Shown here: positions 7,388 to 14,598 of the stretch, piece by piece
Layout of the letters: the number at the start of each line of letters is the position of its first letter
Position numbering within the stretch: position 1 is the stretch's first letter
Assembly (NCBI GenBank): GCA_937902395.1
Contig: CALGTV010000088.1
Coordinates: 1-34,305, forward strand
Source of the DNA: an uncultured Ruminococcus sp.
Lineage (GTDB): Bacteria; Bacillota; Clostridia; Oscillospirales; Ruminococcaceae
Direction: 5' to 3'
Length of the DNA stretch: 34,305 nucleotides
Notes under the pieces: generated by a model
The model's input: the letters and a program-made list of their open reading frames with translations, nothing else
What the model was told of the DNA's origin: nothing
Database searches by the model: none
Program-made: the position numbers and the translations under genes

Positions 7388-9637
7388 ATGAAAAAATTAT
7401 TATCATTTCTCACTGCATTGACATTCATCTGCTCAATGACTGCCTGTTCAGGCAAAAAGGAAATTGAAACTTCACAGCCTGCGGAGGAAATCACCGTTTC
7501 CCAGACCATGTACAAGGAGGAACACATTGATTTCCCCGAGGACAAGCGTTTTGTTGAAGGTATGACCTATATTGACGGACAGGGCGTGAGGTTGATTTAT
7601 ACCGACAGCGAAAACTGCTATAAATTTGCTGACTATGATGAAAATATGACTATAAAATCAACTGCGCGCCTTTTCACTGCCGAGAAAAATATCCTTGTAA
7701 ACCTTGACTGCGCTTCCGACGGAACTATGATTGCTCTTTTAACTTATATCCATTCAGAGCACGAAGTCGGCACTCCCGAATATTTCGACGATGCGGAATT
7801 TTCCTTTGAGCTAAGGAAATACGCTCCCGACGGCAGCGGAGAGGAAATTATTCCCCTGCCCGAATTGGCGGATTATTACGTCCCTTATGAAGATATTATC
7901 CATAATTTAAAGCTGATTGACGGAAAAATTCTTCTTGCTCTTTCGTCGGGACGGCTGATTATGGACATGGACGGCAATATTCTTGAAAGCCGACAGGAAA
8001 GCGGATATATCTCTTACTGCGAGGACAGCCACGGAAATATCATTGCGGCTGCTGATACAGGCTATTGCTATATGGACAGTCTCAGCCTTGACCTGCCCGA
8101 AAATATGACGGAATACGGCGATTATCTCCGCCTCAACTTAAATCTTGGCGTATCAAAGGGATTCGGCGACTTCAAGCTTTTCTTCATGTTCAACAGCGGA
8201 GTTTACGGTCTTACAGAGAATAACAATCTCGTTGAAGTTTTCAATTATAACAATTCCCTTGTGTCTATAAATGACTACAGAAGCCTTGTTTACGCAGGAG
8301 AGGGCAAATTTGCAGGAATAGGCAATGATATGGAAAAATCATTCCTTTCATTGCTGACCGTCCGCCCCGATGATTACGTGATGAACAGAAAAGATGTGCT
8401 TGTAGGAGTTATCGGGGATATTTACAGCGATGACCAAGAGCTTTCTACCTATTACAACAGGAAAAGCGACAGTTTTCAGGTTCAATTGAAAGCCTATGGC
8501 GAAACAGACGATTTCACGGCGGCGGTGCTGACAGACGAAGCTCCCGACTGTATAAGTTACACAGGAACTTATAATATGCGCAGATTCAATAATCTGGGTG
8601 CGGTAATGGATATGTACGAATTATCAGCGAAATACGGCGGTTTCAAGAAAGAGGATATCCTCGATAATGTGACGGAGGCTCTTGAAATTGACGGCGGACT
8701 TTACGGAATATCCCAGAAATTCCAGTTTAATCTCGCTATAGGCAGAAGCGATATTTTCCCCAAAGGAAAAATGACATGGCAGGAGTTCAAAGATATTTAC
8801 AACAGCACTCCCGAAGATATGTACTTTTCAAATCTCTCGGATATGAACACTCAGGAGGATGTTTTCGGATTTTTGTGCGCCAATAATCTCAATGCATTTA
8901 TTGATTTTGAAAAGGGTGAATGTCACTTTGATACTCCCGAATTTGCGGAAATGCTGGAATTTACGCAGACTGTCCGACTTATGCCCGAATTCGACTGGCA
9001 AGCCTTTTATGATTCCCACACGGAAGATGAAATTGTACTTTTTCAGCAGGAGGACAGAAACCGAATATCCAACGGCGAATCTATGATTGCAACAGGTTAC
9101 GCCAATGATATAGGCAGTTTCATTGATTTGAAGCATACATACAATTTTGGCGACGGAGAATTCACCATTCTCAATGCTCCCTCGGATAATCCCAAATCCA
9201 ATATAATTTTCGGGAAGCTGTACAGCGTTGTATCAAACGGAAAATGCCCTGAAGGTGCGTGGGATTACATCAATTATATTACTTCCGAAAATTTTCTTAC
9301 AAGTTATTTGCAGACAGAGCGCAACTTTGTGACATTTAAAGGCGCTTTTGAGAAGATTAATGCGCAAATCCGCTATTATTCGGAGAATCCTTCATATGTT
9401 GATGAACAGGGATTAACCCATTATAACTATGGCGCGCAGAAGCCTATAACTGATGAGGAATACAATATGACTATGGAATATATTTCAAATTGCACTGTCT
9501 CCGCTGATTACAACGAAGCCCTGTACAATATCATAATGGAGGAATACGCTGCCTTTGCCGCCGGAGATAAAACCGCCGAAGAATGTGCTGAAAGAATACA
9601 AAACAGAGTTTCAATTTTTCTCAGTGAAAACAGCTGA
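7388..9637 (+). CDS. Large solute-binding lipoprotein (SBP family 1-like C-terminal half)
   Basis: A 749-residue lipoprotein: the signal peptide 'MKKLLSFLTALTFICSMTAC' ends in a lipobox with Cys20 as the likely lipid-modified residue. The C-terminal half (about 350-749) resembles ABC-type extracellular sugar-binding proteins: 'SIGRSDIFP'-like and 'MTWQEFKDIYNST' segments, then a characteristic tail in which a tandem of acidic helices ends 'RIQNRVSIFLSE'. The N-terminal 330 residues are extra compared with the usual length of 420-450; they are rich in short strands ('DGQGVRLIYTDS', 'DGTMIALLTYI', 'DGKILLALSSGRLIMDMDGNIL') suggesting a beta-propeller-like unit. No permease or ATPase gene is adjacent, so it may be a sensor or share an orphan transporter. 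Strong AAGGAGG before ATG 7388. Divergent from the sugar-sensor GGDEF gene. Confidence 0.75.
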   Translation: MKKLLSFLTALTFICSMTACSGKKEIETSQPAEEITVSQTMYKEEHIDFPEDKRFVEGMTYIDGQGVRLIYTDSENCYKFADYDENMTIKSTARLFTAEKNILVNLDCASDGTMIALLTYIHSEHEVGTPEYFDDAEFSFELRKYAPDGSGEEIIPLPELADYYVPYEDIIHNLKLIDGKILLALSSGRLIMDMDGNILESRQESGYISYCEDSHGNIIAAADTGYCYMDSLSLDLPENMTEYGDYLRLNLNLGVSKGFGDFKLFFMFNSGVYGLTENNNLVEVFNYNNSLVSINDYRSLVYAGEGKFAGIGNDMEKSFLSLLTVRPDDYVMNRKDVLVGVIGDIYSDDQELSTYYNRKSDSFQVQLKAYGETDDFTAAVLTDEAPDCISYTGTYNMRRFNNLGAVMDMYELSAKYGGFKKEDILDNVTEALEIDGGLYGISQKFQFNLAIGRSDIFPKGKMTWQEFKDIYNSTPEDMYFSNLSDMNTQEDVFGFLCANNLNAFIDFEKGECHFDTPEFAEMLEFTQTVRLMPEFDWQAFYDSHTEDEIVLFQQEDRNRISNGESMIATGYANDIGSFIDLKHTYNFGDGEFTILNAPSDNPKSNIIFGKLYSVVSNGKCPEGAWDYINYITSENFLTSYLQTERNFVTFKGAFEKINAQIRYYSENPSYVDEQGLTHYNYGAQKPITDEEYNMTMEYISNCTVSADYNEALYNIIMEEYAAFAAGDKTAEECAERIQNRVSIFLSENS

Positions 9638-9900
9638 TTATTTCTGCAAATGTGCCGCCGCTTTTTTCAATACCCCTTCACTATAGGGTCAAAATGAGCC
9701 TTTTTCCAACGGAAAAATGTTGATTATTGAAAAATAATTTTTATTTTCTACCTTTTCACTAATTATCAACATCTAAAACTGTGAATATAATACAGAATTT
9801 ACTGTTATTTATTTTTGTTATATACGTTAAAATTATAAAATTATTATATTTGTTTTATCATGATTTTTTTATCTTTTTACAGGGATTTTACAATGATAAA
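9638..9900. other. AT-rich intergenic stretch after the lipoprotein gene
   Basis: No gene is supported; a 62-codon open frame at 9781-9969 has no ribosome binding site. Small imperfect hairpins occur (for example TTTTTCC-AAC-GGAAAAA at 9701-9717), but none has the GC stem and T tail of a clear terminator. Confidence 0.4.
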
Positions 9901-9901
9901 A

Positions 9902-9920
9902 GGCGGCAGAATTTGCCGCC
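9902..9920. repeat. GC-rich palindrome GGCGGCA/TGCCGCC
   Basis: Perfect 7-base arms with a GAATT loop in a very AT-rich surrounding. It may end transcription from the lipoprotein gene at a distance, although no T run follows. It is the first of a run of GC-rich palindromes up to 10083. Confidence 0.5.
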
Positions 9921-9956
9921 TCAGATTGTTGAAAAACATAAATTTCGTTCCGAAAC

Positions 9957-10038
9957 TGCGGGCGGATAATATCCGCCCCTACACGAGATAACATAGAATA
10001 ACCAATTTATAGGGGCTGATGCCTACATCGACCCCTAT
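9957..10038. repeat. Composite palindromic intergenic element
   Basis: Two palindromes lie about 30 bases apart: GGGCGGATA-A-TATCCGCCC at 9960-9978, directly followed by CCTACA, and an imperfect one at 10009-10038 with arms ATAGGGG and CCCCTAT. The outer 'CCCCTA' and 'TAGGGG' motifs can also pair with each other. The GC content contrasts with both flanks. This layout resembles the interspersed palindromic elements found in intergenic DNA of Ruminococcaceae; that is from memory and would need a genome-wide count. Confidence 0.5.
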
Positions 10039-10063
10039 GTCATACTTTTTCTACAAACTAAAA

Positions 10064-10083
10064 GACGGGCTGAATAGCCCGTC
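10064..10083 (-). terminator. Terminator of the VanY-like lipoprotein gene
   Basis: Stem GACGGGCT/AGCCCGTC with a 4-base loop, 8 bases beyond the stop codon on the minus strand and followed there by TTTTAGTTT. AAAG/CTTT flanks extend the stem imperfectly. Confidence 0.8.
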
Positions 10084-10090
10084 CTTTAAA

Positions 10091-11416
10091 TTATCTGTAA
10101 TCTGAATCGAAATCAAAATATTCTTCAAGAGTTATATTCGGGTTGCCAGTCCTTTCGCCTTCTTCTCGGATTTTCTGTGCCATTTCCACACCTACATAGC
10201 GGATATGCCATGCCTCATACATATAACCTGTAAAACGCTCTTTTCCCTCGGGATAACGAATTATAAAACCATATTCATGGCAATGCTCCTTGAGCCATTC
10301 AGCTTCCGGTGTTCCGTTAAAATCTTCACTTGCATCAATCACATCTATTGCCATACCCGTCTGATGCTCGGAATGTCCGGGACGGGCGGAGAATGTATCT
10401 CTATTTTCGTCGTATGAAAAACTATTGTAAGCATTAATCTGGTCTGTATAAGAACGATATCCTGAATCAATTGTAAATTCTCTTAATCCGCAATTGGCAT
10501 TTGCAGCTGCCTGCTTGAGCAACAGGAAAGCATTGTAGGTCTCGTCTGTAAGTCCTCCCGGATCGTATGTATTTGGGAGTGCATAGGACTTGTTAGCAAT
10601 AAGAATATTTCCCTCTTTTGTATAAGTAAGACCATTTTCAACTTTTAAGCTGTCGGGAAGTTTTTTTACAGTTACAACAATTTCGCCATATGCTTTTGTA
10701 TTTTTGTCTGTAACAGTTATTTTACAAGTTCCCTCGCCTACAGCGGTAATATTGCCTACATTATCAACAGTTGCAACATTAGCATCGGAGGTTGTCCATT
10801 CCTCTGCGTAATTTCCTGTTACTACGGGATACTTTTTTGTCTGTCCTACTATAATTTCAGCTGATGTGTAACTGAGCTGAATAGTAGGTACGGACGGTGT
10901 TGTCACTGCAGCAGTTGTTGTAACCTGCACAGAGGCTGTTGTGCCTGTGCCTGTACCATTTCCCGCGCCTGTTCCTGTGCCTGTGCCGTTTCCTATGCCT
11001 GTTCCATTTCCAACTACGGTTGTTCCTGTGCCATTAGCTGTGCCGCTGTTGTTTTTTACGCTTGTTGTTCTGAGTACTCCAACTCCGCTTGGTACCTTTA
11101 CTGTAGTTCTCGGCTTCTTATTTTTGTTGATTTTTTCCAGTTCTTCCTTTGAACGTGTAACAAGAGATACGTTTTTTCCTGTTCCTGTAGTGTCAGTTGT
11201 CACAACGCTTCTGTCTGCCGCTGTTGTGGTACGGGGAACAAGCTGTACTTTATCGTCATTCTCTTCCTCTGTGTTCTCGGATTCACCGCCTGAAGCTACA
11301 AATCCGCCATTACTTGTGTTTGTATCTGTGGGTACTTCTCTTCCGCAGGAAGTACTGCATACCATACAGCAAAGAGCTGTTACCATAGCGGCAATTTCTG
11401 AAAATCTCTTTTTCAC
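10091..11416 (-). CDS. Lipoprotein D,D-carboxypeptidase-like (M15B/VanY) with a BIG2 domain
   Basis: A 441-residue lipoprotein (from the GTG at 11416). The signal peptide ends 'MVCSTSC' with Cys24 the likely lipidated residue. A low-complexity Thr/Gly/Asn linker (about 35-175) leads to a bacterial Ig-like BIG2 domain (about 180-250, 'AEEWTTSDANVATVDNVGNITAV') and a peptidase M15B/VanY domain (about 270-425). The zinc site is intact: 'SEHQTGMAID' with His351 and Asp358, and 'EAWH' with His404 and the catalytic Glu. It would trim stem-peptide D-Ala-D-Ala at the cell surface; there are no vancomycin-resistance genes nearby, so a housekeeping role in wall remodelling is likely. GTG is preferred because GGAG lies 9 bases upstream; ATG codons at 11425 and 11431 are alternatives. 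Confidence 0.86.
   Translation of the reverse strand: MKKRFSEIAAMVTALCCMVCSTSCGREVPTDTNTSNGGFVASGGESENTEEENDDKVQLVPRTTTAADRSVVTTDTTGTGKNVSLVTRSKEELEKINKNKKPRTTVKVPSGVGVLRTTSVKNNSGTANGTGTTVVGNGTGIGNGTGTGTGAGNGTGTGTTASVQVTTTAAVTTPSVPTIQLSYTSAEIIVGQTKKYPVVTGNYAEEWTTSDANVATVDNVGNITAVGEGTCKITVTDKNTKAYGEIVVTVKKLPDSLKVENGLTYTKEGNILIANKSYALPNTYDPGGLTDETYNAFLLLKQAAANANCGLREFTIDSGYRSYTDQINAYNSFSYDENRDTFSARPGHSEHQTGMAIDVIDASEDFNGTPEAEWLKEHCHEYGFIIRYPEGKERFTGYMYEAWHIRYVGVEMAQKIREEGERTGNPNITLEEYFDFDSDYR
10930..11045. repeat. Low-complexity repeats encoding a Gly/Thr/Asn linker
   Basis: Short degenerate tandem units of the type CCTGTGCCTGTGCC within the carboxypeptidase gene encode alternating Gly-Thr/Gly-Asn on the minus strand. 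They form a flexible spacer between the lipid anchor and the BIG2 domain, and may be length-variable among strains. Confidence 0.65.
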
Positions 11417-11475
11417 TTCTATCATCTCCATTTTTACTTTTGAGTATTTTTCGGAAATATAAATTATCAATATAA

Positions 11476-11504
11476 ATTATATCACAAAAATTACACCCTG
11501 TAAA
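11476..11504 (-). promoter_or_regulatory. Promoter for the VanY-like lipoprotein gene
   Basis: On the minus strand TTTACA (11504-11499), 17 bases, TATAAT (11481-11476). Start near 11469 gives a leader of about 52 bases to the GTG. Confidence 0.65.
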
Positions 11505-11605
11505 GTGAAAAATCAAATTTTTATTATTTTAACAGTCTTTTTTTGCAATTTCATCACTTTATGACATTTTTAGCAAAAAAATATATGATTTTTTGCCTAA
11601 ACCCC

Positions 11606-11634
11606 TTTACTTTTTTTCGATAATATGGTAAAAT
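11606..11634 (+). promoter_or_regulatory. Promoter for the second GGDEF sensor
   Basis: TTTACT at 11606-11611, 17 bases, TAAAAT at 11629-11634; the leader to ATG 11701 is about 60 bases. Two mismatches from consensus make this moderate. Confidence 0.5.
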
Positions 11635-11700
11635 AACATTATCTATTTTTGTAAATCCGCAGACATTGTCTGTACTTTAAAAATATATCGAGGTGATTAC

Positions 11701-13632
11701 ATGGGACAGCTGCCTGAGCTTATCGGAGTATGCCTTTCTACGCTTTACAACGAGGACAGATATGGTTTTATAAGCAAGCTCAACAAGCATGCCGTTGACA
11801 ACGGTTACAGACTCATGATTTTTAATGCCGATTCAGACCTTTTTGAACAATATAATCCAAATAATAACGGTTCTGCTACAGTTTTCAGACTTATCCCATA
11901 TGAACAGCTTTCAGCAATTATTATTTTTCCAAGTTTTATACATAATAAAGATATTATACAAGAAGTTATAAATAATAGTCATAATAACAATATTCCCGTT
12001 ATTACTATAGATAAGAAATTCGAGGGCTGTTCCTGCTTTTCTTTCAATTATGCTGACGCTTTTGAGGAATTGTGCCGTCATACCATTGAAAAACATGGAG
12101 CAAGAAATGTTTATCTTATAACAGGTCCTGAGGGAAATGTATACGCTGAGGAAAGACGCGTCGCTTACCGCCGCGCTCTTGAAGCAAATAATATACCTTA
12201 TGATGAAAATAATGTGGGATATGGCGGATTCTGGGAAGTACCAACTAACGACATCCTTATGAAGTGGTTTGATATCGAAAAAAGAGAGATACCCGACGCT
12301 ATCATATGCGCTAACGATATCATGGCTATTACTACAAGTAATTTTTTGCAGAACCGCGGTTATAACATCCCTGAGGAATGTATAATCACAGGCTTTGACG
12401 GTATCGAACAGGCGGAAGTCCACACTCCCAGACTGACTACATGCACTCAAGATTACAACACTATTAGCAGGCTTATCATTGAGGAAATTAATGCCGCTAA
12501 AAACGGGCAAAAAATGAAAGAACATGTAAGAGTAGGATTCAATATGTTTTTTTCTGAATCCTGCGGCTGTAAAGGTGATGCCAATCACTCCGTTAATATG
12601 GCTATACGGCGCATTATCAACCGAAATCACCTTTCAAATCAGCGTCAGGTTATGATGTGCTCAATGCAGTCCTCCATTTCAAAAATGACGACTGTTGATG
12701 ATTTACCCTCAATAATTGTGGATAAATTCGGATTCCATACAATTGTTATGGCTCTCAACGATGACGCTTTTACTCCCCCTCTTTTCGGCGCTCATCATAC
12801 TAAAAAGGCAAGTTTCAGTAAAAAAATAAATATCCTTTATCAGCGCTATTATTGGTATAATGCTGAACCATGTACTATTGAGCTTGCTCAGCTTATCCCT
12901 GATTATGAGCTTATTACAAAACGTACTGAACCCATTATCGTTTGCTCGGTGCATTTTATGGATATGGCTATGGGATACTGCGTTTTTCAGCCTGAAATTG
13001 ATATTGACGAATATCAGAAAATCCACGCCTTTATTACTACCCTTGGGGCTGCCCTTGGAAATTTCCACGGCAAAATGCATATAAACTTTATGAATCAACA
13101 GCTTGTTGACGCTAACAAGGAACTGCGTATCCTTTCTCAGCGTGATTTTATGACCGGTCTTTTCAACCGCCGCGGTTTCTTCGACCGCCTCGAAAAGCTG
13201 CTGAAAGAGGAAACCACTGAAAAAGCCGATGTTGTTATTATATCGGCTGACCTTGACAAGCTTAAATATATCAACGATACTTTTGGACATCATGAGGGCG
13301 ATAATGCCATAAATACCGTAAGCCGTGCGTTAGTCAGCAGTTCTGTTCAGGAAGAAATATGCGCTCGTTTCGGCGGTGATGAATTCTGCGTTGCGGCTAT
13401 TGTCAATGCTGATGAAGCACCTTACTACTTCGACGATTTTAAAGACAGATTCTGTGACTATCTCTTCGATTATAACCGTAAATCAGGCAAGGAATATACT
13501 GTTAATGCAAGTATCGGCTGCTGCGTTGAGGAAATACGCGGCGAAATAAATATCGAAGATATGATTAAAATTGCTGATGAAAATATGTACATTGATAAAA
13601 TGGAACATAGAAAAAAAGCAGATAAACTATAA
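11701..13632 (+). CDS. Second sugar-binding-protein-like GGDEF sensor
   Basis: A 643-residue paralogue of the 5154-7058 product with the same layout: LacI-type ligand-binding fold (about 5-285; 'ELIGVCLSTLYNEDRYGFISKL', 'PDAIICANDIMAITTSNFLQNRGY', 'ITGFDG'), a closing 'SESCGC' motif, a middle region of about 175 residues, and a GGDEF domain (about 475-635) with 'SADLDKLKYINDTFGHHEGD' and 'RFGGDEF' near 555. No helix-turn-helix, signal peptide or membrane segment is visible. The catalytic residues look intact, so diguanylate cyclase activity is plausible; the ligand is unknown. GAGGTG is 5 bases before ATG 11701. It is transcribed divergently from the VanY-like lipoprotein gene and ends at a strong terminator. 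Confidence 0.87.
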   Translation: MGQLPELIGVCLSTLYNEDRYGFISKLNKHAVDNGYRLMIFNADSDLFEQYNPNNNGSATVFRLIPYEQLSAIIIFPSFIHNKDIIQEVINNSHNNNIPVITIDKKFEGCSCFSFNYADAFEELCRHTIEKHGARNVYLITGPEGNVYAEERRVAYRRALEANNIPYDENNVGYGGFWEVPTNDILMKWFDIEKREIPDAIICANDIMAITTSNFLQNRGYNIPEECIITGFDGIEQAEVHTPRLTTCTQDYNTISRLIIEEINAAKNGQKMKEHVRVGFNMFFSESCGCKGDANHSVNMAIRRIINRNHLSNQRQVMMCSMQSSISKMTTVDDLPSIIVDKFGFHTIVMALNDDAFTPPLFGAHHTKKASFSKKINILYQRYYWYNAEPCTIELAQLIPDYELITKRTEPIIVCSVHFMDMAMGYCVFQPEIDIDEYQKIHAFITTLGAALGNFHGKMHINFMNQQLVDANKELRILSQRDFMTGLFNRRGFFDRLEKLLKEETTEKADVVIISADLDKLKYINDTFGHHEGDNAINTVSRALVSSSVQEEICARFGGDEFCVAAIVNADEAPYYFDDFKDRFCDYLFDYNRKSGKEYTVNASIGCCVEEIRGEINIEDMIKIADENMYIDKMEHRKKADKL

Positions 13633-13636
13633 GACA

Positions 13637-13682
13637 ACACCGCACATGGCTTAATCAAGGGCTTTGTGCGGTGTCTTTTTTC
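13637..13682 (+). terminator. Intrinsic terminator after the GGDEF sensor
   Basis: Stem ACACCGCACA (13637-13646) and TGTGCGGTGT (13665-13674), followed by C and six or more T residues. It lies just beyond the stop codon. Confidence 0.9.
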
Positions 13683-13743
13683 TGATACCTAAAAATTCCT
13701 TATCTTCTCTACAAAAAATATTCTTAAATTCTATTTTAACTAC

Positions 13744-13772
13744 TTGTAATTTGTTCAGAAAAATGATATAAT
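13744..13772 (+). promoter_or_regulatory. Promoter for rlmB
   Basis: TTGTAA at 13744-13749, 17 bases, TATAAT at 13767-13772 with the extended -10 'TGA' in front. The leader to ATG 13814 is about 35 bases. Confidence 0.7.
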
Positions 13773-13813
13773 GTATAAGATAGGTTATTATGCAGATTTT
13801 CAAGGAGATTACA

Positions 13814-14581
13814 ATGGAAAAAAATACAAAAGATATAAAAAATGAATCCTCCTCTGATATCATATGCGGTCGTAATCCCGTTATTGAGGCTCTTAAATCA
13901 GGGGCGGCTCTCGATATGATATATATGGACGGAAACGGCGGAAGCCTCAGCGTTATCAGACGGCTTGCCAAGGAAAAGGGAATCCCTGTAAAAGATGTAA
14001 AGGACGATAAGCTGAAAAAGCTTTCGGGCGGCGCTTCGCATCAGGGTGTTGCCGCTGTAGGTGCATGCGGCGAATACGTTTCTGTGGAGGATATCCTTGA
14101 AGTATCACAGAAAAAAGGTACTCCACCGTTTATTATCATATGTGACGAAATTGAAGACCCCCACAATCTTGGCGCTATTATCCGTACCGCTGAAACATCA
14201 GGAGCTGACGGCGTTATTATCCCTAAACGCAGAAGCGCAGGTCTTAATGCCACTGTATTTAAAACCTCGGCAGGCGCGGCAAGCTACGTTCCTGTGGCAA
14301 GAGTTTCAAATCTCGCCGCCGCTATCGACAAGCTGAAAGAAAACGGCGTTTGGATTTACGGCACTGATGCTGACGGCTCTGACTACAGCGAAACGGATAT
14401 GACAGGCAGCTGCGGTCTTGTTATAGGCTCTGAGGGATTCGGTATAAGCCGTCTTATCAGAGAAAAATGCGATTTCATGATTCGCCTGCCTATGCTTGGA
14501 AAAATTAATTCCCTTAATGCTTCTGTTGCCGCAGGTATTTTCATGTACGAAGTTCTCCGTCAGCGGAGAAATAAAAAGTAA
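13814..14581 (+). CDS. rlmB: 23S rRNA 2'-O-ribose methyltransferase, TrmH/SpoU family (RlmB-like)
   Basis: A 255-residue SPOUT methyltransferase. The N-terminal substrate-binding domain begins 'ICGRNPVIEALKSG'. The C-terminal knotted domain has the three TrmH motifs: 'NLGAIIRTAETSGADGVII', 'LVIGSEGFGISRLI' and 'LPMLGKINSLNASVAAGIF'. The family methylates the 2'-hydroxyl of a guanosine in 23S rRNA using S-adenosylmethionine. An upstream in-frame ATG at 13790 is rejected because AAGGAG lies 8 bases before 13814. The next gene begins 17 bases after the stop, which suggests an operon with the membrane protein and probably the LCP protein. Confidence 0.92.
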   Translation: MEKNTKDIKNESSSDIICGRNPVIEALKSGAALDMIYMDGNGGSLSVIRRLAKEKGIPVKDVKDDKLKKLSGGASHQGVAAVGACGEYVSVEDILEVSQKKGTPPFIIICDEIEDPHNLGAIIRTAETSGADGVIIPKRRSAGLNATVFKTSAGAASYVPVARVSNLAAAIDKLKENGVWIYGTDADGSDYSETDMTGSCGLVIGSEGFGISRLIREKCDFMIRLPMLGKINSLNASVAAGIFMYEVLRQRRNKK

Positions 14582-14598
14582 ACGAGGAGAGGAGAAAA

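Noticed and set aside
9781..9969. 62-codon open frame on the plus strand
   Set aside because: It lacks a ribosome binding site, has an A/T-driven composition and runs into palindromic DNA.
9900..10090. Insertion sequence remnant
   Set aside because: There is no transposase fragment, and no terminal repeats or target duplication can be seen; only short palindromes are present.
10091..11416. Vancomycin-resistance function for the VanY-like protein
   Set aside because: There is no vanR/S/H/A/X gene nearby, and the protein has a BIG2 domain and lipid anchor typical of housekeeping wall peptidases.
10941..11462. 173-codon open frame on the plus strand
   Set aside because: It is a shadow of the Gly/Thr linker of the VanY-like lipoprotein gene and is composed of Pro/Val repeats.
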